Source of the DNA: Flavobacteriales bacterium UBA952
Lineage (GTDB): Bacteria; Bacteroidota; Bacteroidia; Flavobacteriales_D; Crocinitomicaceae
Assembly (NCBI GenBank): GCA_905182495.1
Contig: CAJJBU010000004.1
Location: 1 to 64,000, forward strand
DNA length: 64,000 nucleotides
Direction: 5' to 3'
The position numbers and the translations under genes are program-made. The notes under the pieces were generated by a model. The model had not been told where the DNA came from, did no database searches, and saw only the letters and a list, made by a program, of their open reading frames with translations. Shown here piece by piece: positions 47,201 to 56,800 of the stretch; position 1 is the first letter of the stretch; every line of letters starts with the position of its first letter.

Positions 47201-48488
47201 CACTTTAAACGGATGTACGAGTCAATTAACGAGTGCTTCAATAATTGTAAATCCAATTCCAGAATTGACAATAGAAGATATTGGAATATGTGAAGGCCAG
47301 TCGGGAATCTTAAATGCCGTAGCGTCGATTGAGGGTGGGGCTTATTCATGGCAAGGCTTTAATGAGAGTTCCTCATTTTTAGAAGTGAGTCCATTAATAA
47401 GTTCAAATTATTCTGTATCCTATGAATTAAATAATTGCAGTAGTTCAGTTGTAAATGCTTTGGTTACGGTTACAGAGCAACCTCAGTTGTCATATGAAAA
47501 TCAAGGTATTTGTGAAGGGGAATCAACCTCTATTACAGTAACTCCATCTGTTTTTGGTGGTGAATATTTATGGCTTCCGGGTAATCAGATAACACAAAGT
47601 ATTACGGTTTCTCCTATCTTAACCACGGAATATCAAGTGATGTATCAAATAAATGGTTGCCAAACCGATTATGAGACGATCACCGTCTTCGTCGATGCTA
47701 TGCCGCAAACGACCTTTGATGTAAATGTGACTTCAGGATGCCCACCTTTAAATGTAGTATTCACAAATACTACAGACAATACATTGGGTTGTGTATGGTC
47801 TATTGCGAGTGAAAGCACCTTTACGGGTTGTGAAAACACGAGTTTCACCTTCTACGAAGAAGGTTGTTATGATATTACATTAACTACAGAAACACCTTTC
47901 GGTTGTCCAGGCGTTATGACGATGAATAATTTAATTTGTGTATTACCTAATCCAGAAATTGATTTTTCTATGTCGACCAATCAAATTTCATATGGATCAT
48001 CTGAAGTTTCATTCGTGAATAACTCGTCAAATGCAGTCGATTATATTTGGAATTTTGGTGATGGATCAACCGATTCTTTATTCAATCCTGGTTCCTATGA
48101 GTATGACGTTAATGAGGAAGAGTTTTTTATAGTTAGTTTAACAGGGACTACAGAATTGGGATGTTCAGATAGCGTTCAATTACTTGTAAATGTTAATCAA
48201 GATGAAGTGCTTTTTGCGCCAAATGCATTCACTCCGGACGGAGATGGTTTAAATGACTCTTGGTTTCCTACGGTATCAGCCGGAATAGATGAGAATTTCT
48301 TCTCTGTGAAAGTCTTCAATAGATGGGGGGAGCTTATTTTTGAGGCGAAAGATTTCTATTCTAGTTGGGACGGAACTTATCAGGGGAACGCGGTTCAAAT
48401 AGGAACTTATACTTATAGTATACATTACAAAAGAAAGCAGGATGAAGAACGAAAAGTGATTGTCGGACACATTAGCCTTGTGAGATAA
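44289..48488 (+). CDS. Large T9SS type B surface protein with SprB-like, Ig-like and PKD domains
   Basis: 1399 residues with a signal peptide (MMKKGLLIYIFLFVGFWVSSQ). N-terminal ~330 residues form a beta-rich module (VVLNNGAYMNAQSGAFIHVNG...). At ~400-560 there are two SprB-like repeats (ITQEIDCFGGSG..., VQDILCPNGMGVIDLTISGG). Three similar Ser/Asn-rich repeats lie at ~560-770 (CNTSTIDLQAFGG..., CVNSD...). Six Ig-like repeats follow (ICSGDSIELLAEV... to VCEGESTSITVTP). Two PKD-like domains (CPPLNVVFTNTTDN, WNFGDGSTDSLFNP) precede the type B tail: FAPNAFTPDGDGLND, FNRWGELIFEAKDFYSSWDGTYQG, GHISLVR. It starts 4 nt after the collagen/S74 gene and is very probably co-expressed with it. Adhesion or matrix building is inference. 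Confidence 0.88.
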   Translation: MMKKGLLIYIFLFVGFWVSSQVVLNNGAYMNAQSGAFIHVNGSVENSEGEINIDEIAGTPAELYVSENIINNDILIANGFIRLIGNWFNNSSFTSAVGTVFLEGTDQLISGSTQTNFFNLTLDGSGFKTQEINAYSHGVLDLKHIELQTELNTFFVENTALDAVQRTSGFVSSLNGGFLSRQTDQMSTYVFPVGSSLGALRYRPVELSPNNLSSNTFAVRLANLDANLEGFDRGLTDLDICELNPLYYHQISRTNGAAPVDLDIYFDEAQDGSWGGISNWTQNNTQWEFISNSIITSATPLSIASSSAWNDFTDLPYILTHIKEEPIFDSIEPICLNALAPVLPLVSLNGYSGSWSGSIDSGQSGLQTFTFTPDPDQCSLPTELSVLVMDLPVISSIDVTQEIDCFGGSGALEVICSGTDMLYQVNTGGMFSSNQFSVESGMQEFDVMDEFGCISSQSYEFMEPTEILMQAAVQDILCPNGMGVIDLTISGGTPNYDVVWNEIFNIEDPSDLTPGTYNGVVTDDHGCQDSIQVDVIEALSNEPAFIINNSGTAIINCVVAQIEVEANGGTDFTWSAGSSLSTSWNVLTESGNYSVDYIDSNGCELQMNFIVSEDFNLPIIAIENVSNLTNQLTCNEPQIELLASGGENFVWDTDGTTNTSFIVNEAGEYLVLGMGANGCVDSATITITTNFELPTVSILNLSATNILDCNTSTIDLQAFGGLSYDWNSNLGVNPTVIVSTAGIYTVSATGINGCVNSDSIEIIEIPLPTLIVNSETICSGDSIELLAEVSIPGGDFTWSNGLGTSPSVFVSPISNAFYTVDYELNGCSSNTSIAVVSVLPTPVVTISGDNSICSSEPVTLTGNPSLPGGSFQWLLGNEVGNSITSSPSETTDFGLVYTLNGCPSDIIEFTVEVIPTPVVSVSDISICIGQEGTLIAQPSILGGTFNWLDDGASTQSISASPDSTTDYSVLYTLNGCTSQLTSASIIVNPIPELTIEDIGICEGQSGILNAVASIEGGAYSWQGFNESSSFLEVSPLISSNYSVSYELNNCSSSVVNALVTVTEQPQLSYENQGICEGESTSITVTPSVFGGEYLWLPGNQITQSITVSPILTTEYQVMYQINGCQTDYETITVFVDAMPQTTFDVNVTSGCPPLNVVFTNTTDNTLGCVWSIASESTFTGCENTSFTFYEEGCYDITLTTETPFGCPGVMTMNNLICVLPNPEIDFSMSTNQISYGSSEVSFVNNSSNAVDYIWNFGDGSTDSLFNPGSYEYDVNEEEFFIVSLTGTTELGCSDSVQLLVNVNQDEVLFAPNAFTPDGDGLNDSWFPTVSAGIDENFFSVKVFNRWGELIFEAKDFYSSWDGTYQGNAVQIGTYTYSIHYKRKQDEERKVIVGHISLVR

Positions 48489-48504
48489 ACCTTTTGAGGT
48501 TTAT
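48485..48504. terminator. AT-rich hairpin spanning two convergent stop codons
   Basis: ATAAACCT (48485-48492), loop TTTG, AGGTTTAT (48497-48504): a perfect 8-bp stem. Its two arms contain the stop codons of the type B gene (48486-48488) and of murF (48501-48503, minus strand). No T run follows on either side, so termination is weakly supported. Confidence 0.35.
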
Positions 48505-49769
48505 AAAGATTCTATGAGCTCCTCAAGCTTAATTCCTCTAGACCCTTTCAGTAAAACAGCAAATTCAGTTACTCCTGACATCTCCCCCTTTATTTGAATT
48601 ACATTTTCATATGAATTTTTGTTATTAATACTTTTGAATATAGGACCAACCGTCATGTAATTAAGTTTATTATCTAGACAAATCCTTAGTATCTTTTGAT
48701 GCTCTAGAATACTTTCTATTCCTAATTCTAGCATATCTCCTAAAATCACAATTTTCTGGGGATGCTTATAATGAATAAAGCTCTCTAGGGCCAATTTCAT
48801 ACTCGTTGGGTTGGCATTGTAGCAGTCAACAATCAAAAGGTTCCTATCGGTCCTTAAAACCTGCGACCTTTTGTTTTCAGGAGTATAGTCAACAATGGCC
48901 TCTGATATTAGGTCTTCTTCAACCTTAAAATACGCTCCAATACAAATTGCAGCTAGGAAATTATAGAAATTATAATTTCCAATCATTTTTGTTGTAAGCC
49001 GAGGTGAGTTATAGGAATTATTTTTCCAACTCATTTTAATAAAAGGATCCAAGTAGTGTAATTGTCCAACAACATCAGCCTTTTCTTGTCCGTAAGAAAT
49101 ATTTTGTGTAGCGCTATTAAGTTGGTTTTTAATCAAAAGATCATCTTCATTATAGAAAACTGCACCTTTGACTCGTGCAACTGAGTCATACAATTCAGTC
49201 TTTGTTTTTAGAACCCCATCTATATTCCCAAAACCCTCTAAATGTGCCTTACCAACATTGGTTATAATTCCATGAGTAGGGGAGGTTATTGAACAGAGCT
49301 CTTTGATGTCCCCGGGTTTGTTGGCACCCATTTCAATAATTCCTATTTCGTGCTCATGGGTTAATCTTAAAAGCGTTAATGGTACGCCTATATGGTTGTT
49401 TAGATTGCCAGTTGTAGCCAATGTATTATATTTTTTGGATAGGACACAGTGCATGAGTTCCTTCGTGCTCGTTTTGCCATTACTTCCTGTGATTCCTATA
49501 ATTGGAATATTCAGGTTATCTCTATGCCGTTTGGCTAAATTCTGCAGAAACTTTAAAGAATCTTCAACATAAAAGACGTGTAGATTATCGGCATATTTTT
49601 TTTCGTCTACGATCGCAAATTTCGCCCCTTTTTCAATGGCTTTTGTGGCGAATAAATTACCGTTGAAATTTTCTCCTTTTAAAGCGATAAAAAGAGAGTC
49701 TTTTAGTATGTGACGTGTGTCAGTGCAAACACCTGTCGTTTTATAGAATAAGGAGAATAGATCTAACAT
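48501..49769 (-). CDS. murF: UDP-N-acetylmuramoyl-tripeptide--D-alanyl-D-alanine ligase
   Basis: 422 residues. It joins D-Ala-D-Ala to the UDP-MurNAc-tripeptide in cell-wall synthesis. The Mur ligase pattern is complete: the ATP loop IIGITGSNGKTSTKE with core GSNGKT at 95-100, the central GIIEMGANKPGDI, NVGKAHLEGFG, and the C-terminal domain with VDCYNANPTSMKLAL and LGDMLELG. It lies downstream of gldJ on the same strand, as in other flavobacteria, but an intrinsic terminator separates them, so it may have its own start. A CATATTTG box (one mismatch) lies just upstream. Confidence 0.95.
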   Translation of the reverse strand: MLDLFSLFYKTTGVCTDTRHILKDSLFIALKGENFNGNLFATKAIEKGAKFAIVDEKKYADNLHVFYVEDSLKFLQNLAKRHRDNLNIPIIGITGSNGKTSTKELMHCVLSKKYNTLATTGNLNNHIGVPLTLLRLTHEHEIGIIEMGANKPGDIKELCSITSPTHGIITNVGKAHLEGFGNIDGVLKTKTELYDSVARVKGAVFYNEDDLLIKNQLNSATQNISYGQEKADVVGQLHYLDPFIKMSWKNNSYNSPRLTTKMIGNYNFYNFLAAICIGAYFKVEEDLISEAIVDYTPENKRSQVLRTDRNLLIVDCYNANPTSMKLALESFIHYKHPQKIVILGDMLELGIESILEHQKILRICLDNKLNYMTVGPIFKSINNKNSYENVIQIKGEMSGVTEFAVLLKGSRGIKLEELIESL

Positions 49770-49788
49770 ATTACAAATATGTAAAAAA

Positions 49789-49817
49789 AAAGCCCGTATT
49801 GCTACGGGCTTTTTTTA
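49789..49817 (-). terminator. Intrinsic terminator after gldJ
   Basis: On the plus strand AGCCCGTA (49791-49798), loop TTGC, TACGGGCT (49803-49810), flanked by A and T runs. On the minus strand the perfect 8-bp GC-rich stem is followed by a run of nine Ts, so it ends the gldJ transcript just before murF. Confidence 0.85.
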
Positions 49818-49831
49818 AATCTTAAATGGTT

Positions 49832-52651
49832 TTATTTCTTTTTTGAGTTGGCTCTTGAATTGCCTAATCTGTCCATGGCACATCTGAAACCAATCATAGC
49901 GGTAGATTTGTCTTCATCTAGAAATCTTCTGGATCCCGGTGATAACCAATAAGCTCTATCAGACCAAGAACCACCCTTGAATACTCGAGATTTATCGGAA
50001 ATAAGTGTAGTAGGCCATCCACTAACCCCAACATTTACTTCATTTCCTTTTAAATCAAAGTTTTCAAATTCATTCTGGTAAACGGTTTGCTTAGAATCTC
50101 TTCTGCCGTTATTAATGTCATCAATTTTCTTTTGATTGCTGTAATAAATAGAAGATTCAAGATCACCGTCGAGATAGTTGATATAATCATCTTTTCGATA
50201 ATTCAAGCGACCTGCATTTTCATCTTCAGTAACGTTTCTCCACCTTTGCTGCCCCCTCGTTTCGCTAACAAATTCAGTAAGACCATTACGTAAGGTTAAT
50301 ATCCAAGCCGTAATATTTGGGTCTTGTTGATAATTTTTAAATCGAAACTCTAGATAGTCATCTTTGAATATGGAAGAATGATTAAGTTTTGCATCGGTTA
50401 TCATTTTACCATCTTCTGCATCATTTATATCATATTTTTTTACTAAAAAGTAAATCCCTACAGACTTCAATGCTTCCTCGACGCTACTCACGATGAAAGG
50501 ATTGTCAGTTGATCCTGGGTTCTCAAGGGTAAGGTTTTCATCGTTAGTTCCATTATACATTTTCCCTTCAAAATGTCCCTTACGGTAATCTTCAATAGAG
50601 AGAACGTCACTCTTATGCGCATTTCCAAAAAGGGCAACTTCTAGGTAATGCGAAGCTTTTGTTGCATTACCTTGGTTGTATAAATAAATCGCTGTATCTA
50701 AAACACCATTAATGTCATCCAATACGGCAAATTCAATACTATCGTTTTTCGAATATTTATTGTATCCATAAACGTATCCATCCTTGGGCGCGTTGAATTG
50801 AAACTTACGCGGGTTTTGACGAGAATTACCTAATATCTGCCCCCTTGTAGAATTGATATAATTAATGTAATCGTCGAAACTCTTTTTGTTATCAAATACT
50901 TTGAATTTTTTAGTTTCAATATAATTATTTTCTTGTGTCAAAGAAATCGTAAAATCTCCGGCATCAACAAATGATACAACGATATTACTATCTGTATTCG
51001 TACCTAGATAAGGATTCGCATCATGCTGCCAAGCAAACGGTTTTTTTATATCATTTAATTTCTGTGCATTAGAATTTAATTTGACAGAGTCGTCTTTTAA
51101 AACTAACCAAACGCCATTCATTTGTTTTAAGTTTTTACTAGCGACAGTGAAATCTACATATTGATTAGGATTTTCTTTAATGTAATTTGAAACATAAGAA
51201 GGATCTTGCTTAGCATTTAAATCGTTTACAGCTTTGGTTCCTCCAGTTAAAGAAAGGTATTTCGTTCTTGCGAATTCATTAACAAATTCCTTCATTCCAT
51301 AAACATCGTAAAGGTTGTCAGTAGCTTGCACAGGCTTGTCATATAGGCCATCAGGTCGCAGTAGTTGTGTGGTGTAAACATTACCTCTAAATGGCATGAA
51401 TTCATCTGTTTCTTCGCTTGATGTAGGGCGGTAAACATCCATAACCCATTCAGAAACGTTTCCAGCCATATGGTATAAACCATAATCATTTGGCCAAAAA
51501 TCATCAACGCGTGCAGTAACATCAGCGCCGTCATTCAATGCGCCAGCAACACCCATTAGATCACCTTTTCCTCTTGTGAAGTTAGCCTGTATTGCACCTG
51601 CCCATTGGTCTTCCTTACGACGAACATAATGGCCATCCCATGGATAAATTCTTCTAGAATCAATGTTTTCTGATTCAGGATCCAAGTTGCCAATTAATCC
51701 TAAAGCAGCAAATTCCCATTCTGCTTCTGTAGGCAGTCTGTATTTAGGCAATAGAATACCATCTTCCATTCTCACAGGTCTGTCACCTAAATTTAAGTCC
51801 TTTGCATAAATAGGATCGAAATTAGTCAATTGGTATGGGTCACGAGGAACTTTACGTTTTTTGTCATCTAAGATTTGAGATCCTTTTCCATCATCAACGG
51901 TATACCCACCACCTGAATTATCACCTTTAATGGGCTTATTTTTTTTATCTAATCCAGGTTGTCCAACATTCACTGTATAATTTCCATTAAGGTAGTTTTC
52001 AGTTGAGAACATGTTTTCTGGAGTGGATGCATATTTATCATCATAATCCTTGTTATAGTATGCGCCAACTTCTAATCCTTCCGCAAAATGCCATTTTATA
52101 ATTCCTTCTCTAACTAAAATGGCCTCGTTTACACGATCTGTTCTCCATTTACAGAAATCATTGGCTTGTAACCACGATACACCAACTACAGGGTAATCCC
52201 TGAAAGACGGATGCCTAAGATAATACTCTACATATTTTTCTCGGTATGATAGTGGTGATCTCCAGACTAATGTATCAGGAAGACATTTTTTATAAATGTG
52301 AGGATACGATTTATAATAAACCCTTTTCATCCAATTCATATATTCAGTCCAGTGAAGGTTGGTAACCTCCGTTCGATCCATATAAAAAGAAGAAATAGTA
52401 ACTCTCGAAGCACTATTATTCCAATCGCCCATCACATCTTCTTCAGTGCGGCCCATCGTAAAGGTTCCCCCCTCCACAAATACGAGACCAGGACCAGTTT
52501 CTTGTTCTTGGCTAGGGAATTTTTCAAAACCACCGTTTTTGTAGTTGTTATACTCCCAACCTGTTGACGTCGATCTTTCTTTGGCACAAGAACCCAAAAG
52601 GATGGCTGTACTGAAAAAGAAAGCTATTTTAATGTAATTTTTAGTTTTCAT
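49832..52651 (-). CDS. gldJ: Gliding motility / T9SS lipoprotein GldJ, with a large insert
   Basis: 939 residues; Flavobacterium GldJ has about 560. The lipoprotein signal (ends LLGSC) is followed by an FGE/sulfatase-modifying-factor-like domain, as in GldJ and GldK: GLVFVEGGTFTMGR at ~53-66, FYMDRTEVTNLHW, YPVVGVSWLQANDFCKW, YRLPTEAEWEFA, GLYHMAGNVSEWVMDVY. It resumes only at ~815 (RLNYRKDDYINYLDGDLESSIYY) and ends RVFKGGSWSDRAYWLSPGSRRFLDEDKSTAMIGFRC. Between ~435 and ~810 there is an insert of about 375 residues with no motif I recognise. GldJ stabilises the GldK-GldN T9SS complex in other gliders. Position next to murF and porU-porV supports the call. A TAGAATTG box (one mismatch) lies upstream. 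Confidence 0.87.
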   Translation of the reverse strand: MKTKNYIKIAFFFSTAILLGSCAKERSTSTGWEYNNYKNGGFEKFPSQEQETGPGLVFVEGGTFTMGRTEEDVMGDWNNSASRVTISSFYMDRTEVTNLHWTEYMNWMKRVYYKSYPHIYKKCLPDTLVWRSPLSYREKYVEYYLRHPSFRDYPVVGVSWLQANDFCKWRTDRVNEAILVREGIIKWHFAEGLEVGAYYNKDYDDKYASTPENMFSTENYLNGNYTVNVGQPGLDKKNKPIKGDNSGGGYTVDDGKGSQILDDKKRKVPRDPYQLTNFDPIYAKDLNLGDRPVRMEDGILLPKYRLPTEAEWEFAALGLIGNLDPESENIDSRRIYPWDGHYVRRKEDQWAGAIQANFTRGKGDLMGVAGALNDGADVTARVDDFWPNDYGLYHMAGNVSEWVMDVYRPTSSEETDEFMPFRGNVYTTQLLRPDGLYDKPVQATDNLYDVYGMKEFVNEFARTKYLSLTGGTKAVNDLNAKQDPSYVSNYIKENPNQYVDFTVASKNLKQMNGVWLVLKDDSVKLNSNAQKLNDIKKPFAWQHDANPYLGTNTDSNIVVSFVDAGDFTISLTQENNYIETKKFKVFDNKKSFDDYINYINSTRGQILGNSRQNPRKFQFNAPKDGYVYGYNKYSKNDSIEFAVLDDINGVLDTAIYLYNQGNATKASHYLEVALFGNAHKSDVLSIEDYRKGHFEGKMYNGTNDENLTLENPGSTDNPFIVSSVEEALKSVGIYFLVKKYDINDAEDGKMITDAKLNHSSIFKDDYLEFRFKNYQQDPNITAWILTLRNGLTEFVSETRGQQRWRNVTEDENAGRLNYRKDDYINYLDGDLESSIYYSNQKKIDDINNGRRDSKQTVYQNEFENFDLKGNEVNVGVSGWPTTLISDKSRVFKGGSWSDRAYWLSPGSRRFLDEDKSTAMIGFRCAMDRLGNSRANSKKK

Positions 52652-52707
52652 GGCTTAACTATAATTAGCGTATATACAATTCTAAAGTTAAAAAACGTTA
52701 CACTGCC

Positions 52708-53691
52708 TTAAAATGATGGGCAGGATATTTTTCTAAAGTTTTTCGGTTTTCTTCTACATTTAAGATTGAAACCCATAGAAACTTCATGAGATCCACCAGA
52801 GATTCCATTTCCTAATTTGGAGACGGTAATATCATAGCTGTATCCCAATTTAAATTTATCTGTAGTAATACCAAAGCAAAGAATAAATGCATCTCTGTTT
52901 CTGTACCAAGCACCAACGGTGAAGTTCCCGTATTTGACATAGGTACCAATATTTAATTCCTGAAATCCATTTTGATATTGGTAAATGATATTAGGCATAA
53001 TACTAGTTGTACTAGAATACCTTCCTTTTTGCCCAAGTTTTATATCAGCACCAGCATGGGCCGTAAAACGCATCGGTAGCTTAGATTCTCCTAGAATCAT
53101 AGACTCATCAGGCTGGTTAAGGTGATGTACTGCGCCACCGAAGTAGAAATTCTTACCGAAGCCTACGAAACCTGCAGAAGCATCAAAGTATCCTCTTCTA
53201 CCATTACCCCTCTGGACATCACCTGTTTGGTAGATGAAACCTCTACGCGGGTCGATCATATCTCCAAAAGTTAGTTTGTCCCAATCTAAATATTTTTGAA
53301 ACCAAGCTGCTCTTGCCCCAAACATTAGTGAGAATTTTCGATTTACCTTTAAATTATATGAATAAATAGCGCCTAGCATAGTAGTCGATATTGTACCTTG
53401 TCCTTGTTGATCGTGCATCGCTAAAATCCCAATCCCACCAGAAATACTTTTAGCATACGTATCAAAAGCCGCAGAATAGGTAACATAATTTCCTGTAAGC
53501 TGTGGCCATTCATTTCTGTAGTTCATCGCAAACCTAGGGCAGCCTGAAGAACCAGCGAGGGCAGGGTTCAGATAAATAGGGTTTGAGAAAAACTGCGTGA
53601 ATGTGGGGTCTTGAGATCGCACCGAATTTAGTTTCGTTGTCGTAAGACAAGCGATCACTAAAACAAATAGAAATAATTGCTTTTTCTTCAC
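52708..53691 (-). CDS. PorP/SprF-family type IX secretion outer-membrane protein
   Basis: 327 residues from the GTG at 53691, which gives a clean signal peptide (MKKKQLFLFVLVIACLTTTKLNSVRSQDP); other frame starts upstream do not. Family motifs are QDPTFTQFFSNPIYLNPALAGSS at the mature N-terminus, FAMNYRNEWPQLTGNYVTYSAAFD, GGIGILAMHDQQGQGTI, and C-terminal beta strands (KFKLGYSYDITVSKLG, GSHEVSMGFNLKC). PorP is a T9SS component and SprF helps export type B substrates such as SprB. This gene lacks the usual porP-gldKLMN context, so an SprF-like role for the type B proteins here is a fair inference. Monocistronic, divergent from porU. Confidence 0.88.
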   Translation of the reverse strand: MKKKQLFLFVLVIACLTTTKLNSVRSQDPTFTQFFSNPIYLNPALAGSSGCPRFAMNYRNEWPQLTGNYVTYSAAFDTYAKSISGGIGILAMHDQQGQGTISTTMLGAIYSYNLKVNRKFSLMFGARAAWFQKYLDWDKLTFGDMIDPRRGFIYQTGDVQRGNGRRGYFDASAGFVGFGKNFYFGGAVHHLNQPDESMILGESKLPMRFTAHAGADIKLGQKGRYSSTTSIMPNIIYQYQNGFQELNIGTYVKYGNFTVGAWYRNRDAFILCFGITTDKFKLGYSYDITVSKLGNGISGGSHEVSMGFNLKCRRKPKNFRKISCPSF

Positions 53692-53823
53692 ACAAATGAG
53701 TTTAGTCACGAACAATCTTAACGTGAATATAGTTTATAAGGTTACAAATATCGTATATTAATTGTAATAATTTCAATAATTTGGCGTTTTTTAGACTATG
53801 TATACAAATGTGTCAATCAGATT

Positions 53824-56800
53824 ATGACTAAGACCTTATTTTTCTCTTTCTCTCTTTTTTCTTTAACAATTTCTTTTTGTCAAGAATTTTCTGAGACTAT
53901 TAAATGGAACGAACCAATTAACATCGAAAATGGTGATAATTCCTACCTCGCACCAAACTTTGTCAATGTGCACTATGACAATGGTGTCCCAACTTATTAC
54001 GTGAAGCGTTCCTTAAAAGAAAGCAACTTGAAATTAAGCACGTTAGAATTCACGACAGAACTTGCTCTAAAATCAGAAGTACAGTTTTTAAAAGAACTTG
54101 AAATTAATGTCCCAGAGGGCATTGCTTTAGATGTTAAATTCACCTTTTCTTCCCACAAACCATTTTTAGTTATATCAGGCTTGCCTTTCTTAAAGGAAGG
54201 GGGACAGGTTAAAAGAATTACTTCTTTGAAGGTCATTGCTCAAAAACAAGCTAGTCTGGTTAATAAAGATTTTGCTACAGAATCTGTTTTAAGAGCAGGC
54301 TCTGGGGATTGGTATAAGATTGCAATTCAAAATGACGGTATTTATAAAATTGATTATAACTTTTTGAACTCGATTGGTATTGATGTGGATGGTCTAAACC
54401 CGAAACATGTACACATATTTGGGAATGGTGATGGAAAGCTGCCGGAGCGTAATAACCTGCCTAGAACAGATGATATAGCTCAAAATTCAGTAGAATATAT
54501 TGGGGCAGGAGATAATCTTTTCAATACTAATGATTATTTGCTTTTTTATGGTTGGGGCCCTAATCGATGGGTTGCAAACGGGAATGCAGAATTTGAACAA
54601 ATTAAAAACATCTATTCAGATTACTCCTATTACTTTATTAACGTGAACCCTGATCGATTGCCTCAGGAAATCATTACGAGCCCTATATTATCAGGCGTCG
54701 CTGATGCTGATGTCGATATTTATGATTTTAGAACTTGCTATGAAAATGACTTGTATTCTCTAGTTGGCGGCGGGCAACGATGGTATGGTGAGCTTTTTGA
54801 CATAGACTTAGAACAGACTTTTAATTTTTCTGTACCCAATATTTCTTCGGATCCAGTTGTGTTTAAGACGTCTATTGCAACCAATGCAACAAGTGGAGCC
54901 GGAACACTACAAAAATACGCTGTCAACGGTTTAACATTAGAGGAATCAATCTTGCCACACACATCTATTGATTTTGTGCGGTCATCCAAAGTATTCTCCT
55001 TGCCCTCAAGCAGCTCGTCTTCTATTCCTCTAAAGATAACGATTCAACGAAATAGCCCTAGTGTTATGACCTACCTAGATCGTATTTTGTTAAATGCAAA
55101 AAGGTCACTTGTGTTTTATGGAAGCCAATTGGGTTTCAGAAACCTAACGGGCATGCAATCAGGTATTGGTGATTTTCAGATTTCAAACTTCCCAAGTACC
55201 GGTTTTGTTTGGGATTTGTCAGATAGGCATCATCCAAAGCGGATTACAGGGTCTTTTGATAGTAATACATTTCATTTTTTAGACTCGCTGAGCTATAGAG
55301 AATATACAGCGAGTAATGGTGGGACCTACTTTAATGCCGAGTTTATTGGCCCTGTAGAGTTTCAAAACTTACATGCATTGGAGCAAGTAGATTATCTTAT
55401 TGTAACCCATCCGGATTTTTTATCCCAAGCCAAACGACTCGCTGACCTTCATCGAAATGAGGGTTTGACGGTTCATGTCGTTACCTCAAATCAAATTTAT
55501 AATGAGTTCAGCTCAGGAGGTAAGGACGCTGTAGCCATAAGGTCATTTGCTAAAATGTTCTATGACCGCGCATTCTCAAACCCGGCAACAGCACCAAAGT
55601 ATCTCTTGTTATTTGGTGATGGAACCTATGATCCGAAAAATAGAGTTCCTGACAACAATAATTTCATGCTAACTTATCAAGTTTTAGGTAGTGAGAATCA
55701 TATTTCAGCTTTGGTGACAGATGATTTTTATGGTATGCTGGATGATGATGAGGCCATAACTGGTTCTGATTTGTTAGACATTGGTATCGGTCGTATTTTA
55801 GTATCATCAGCCACTATAGCGCAACAACAAGTAGATAAAATTGAACACTATTTAAAAAATGGGTCCGATTTATTTGGGAATGCAGGTGCTTCATGCTGTC
55901 TAGAGGATAATTCGCTCAACACCTTTGGTGACTGGCGACAGAAATATGTGCAAGTAGCTGATGACGAGGAATCAGGATACTTCATAAATAATGATACAGA
56001 GCCTCAGTATTTGCATACCAAGCAAAATCATAATGAAATGAATTGTGACAAACTTTACCTAGATGCTTTTCCTCAACAGACGAGTGCAGGAGGGCAAAGG
56101 TATCCGGATGTGGTTAGTGCAATTACAAATCGCGTCGAAAGAGGCACCTTGATTTTAAATTATGTAGGCCATGGTGGCGAAGTGGGTCTTGCAGAAGAAC
56201 GAGTCGTTACAATACCTCAAATTAATTCTTGGAACAATATAAACGCCCTGACATTATTTGTTTCGGCGACATGCGAATTCACCAAATATGATGATCCATC
56301 AAGAGTTTCTGCGGGTGAATGGGCATCCTTGAACCCTAGTGGCGGTGCTATTGCTTTAATGACGACAACCCGTTCTGTCTACTTTGGGGTGAATACCACA
56401 ACGGGGAATAAGTTTTTTCAAAATGTATTTGATCGCAATCCGGATGGAACGCCATTGGCATTTGGAGATATAGTAATGCGAACAAAGAATGAAACTGGCT
56501 CTAGTGACAATAAAAGAAGCTTTACGCTGATTGGCGATCCTGCCCTGAAAATTGCATTACCAAGTTTAAATGTTGTAACGGATAGTATAAACGGCTTATC
56601 TCCAGAAATTGCCATCGACACAATAAGAGCTTTAAGCAAGGTTATTATCAAGGGCCACATCGAAGATCATTTAGGGAACCCAGTTACGGGATTAAATGGT
56701 GTGTTAACGCCATCTATATTTGACAAAATAAAACTTCAAACAACCTTGGGACAGGATCTTTATTCTCCTGAGATAGAATATGAACTGCAGCGGAATGTAA

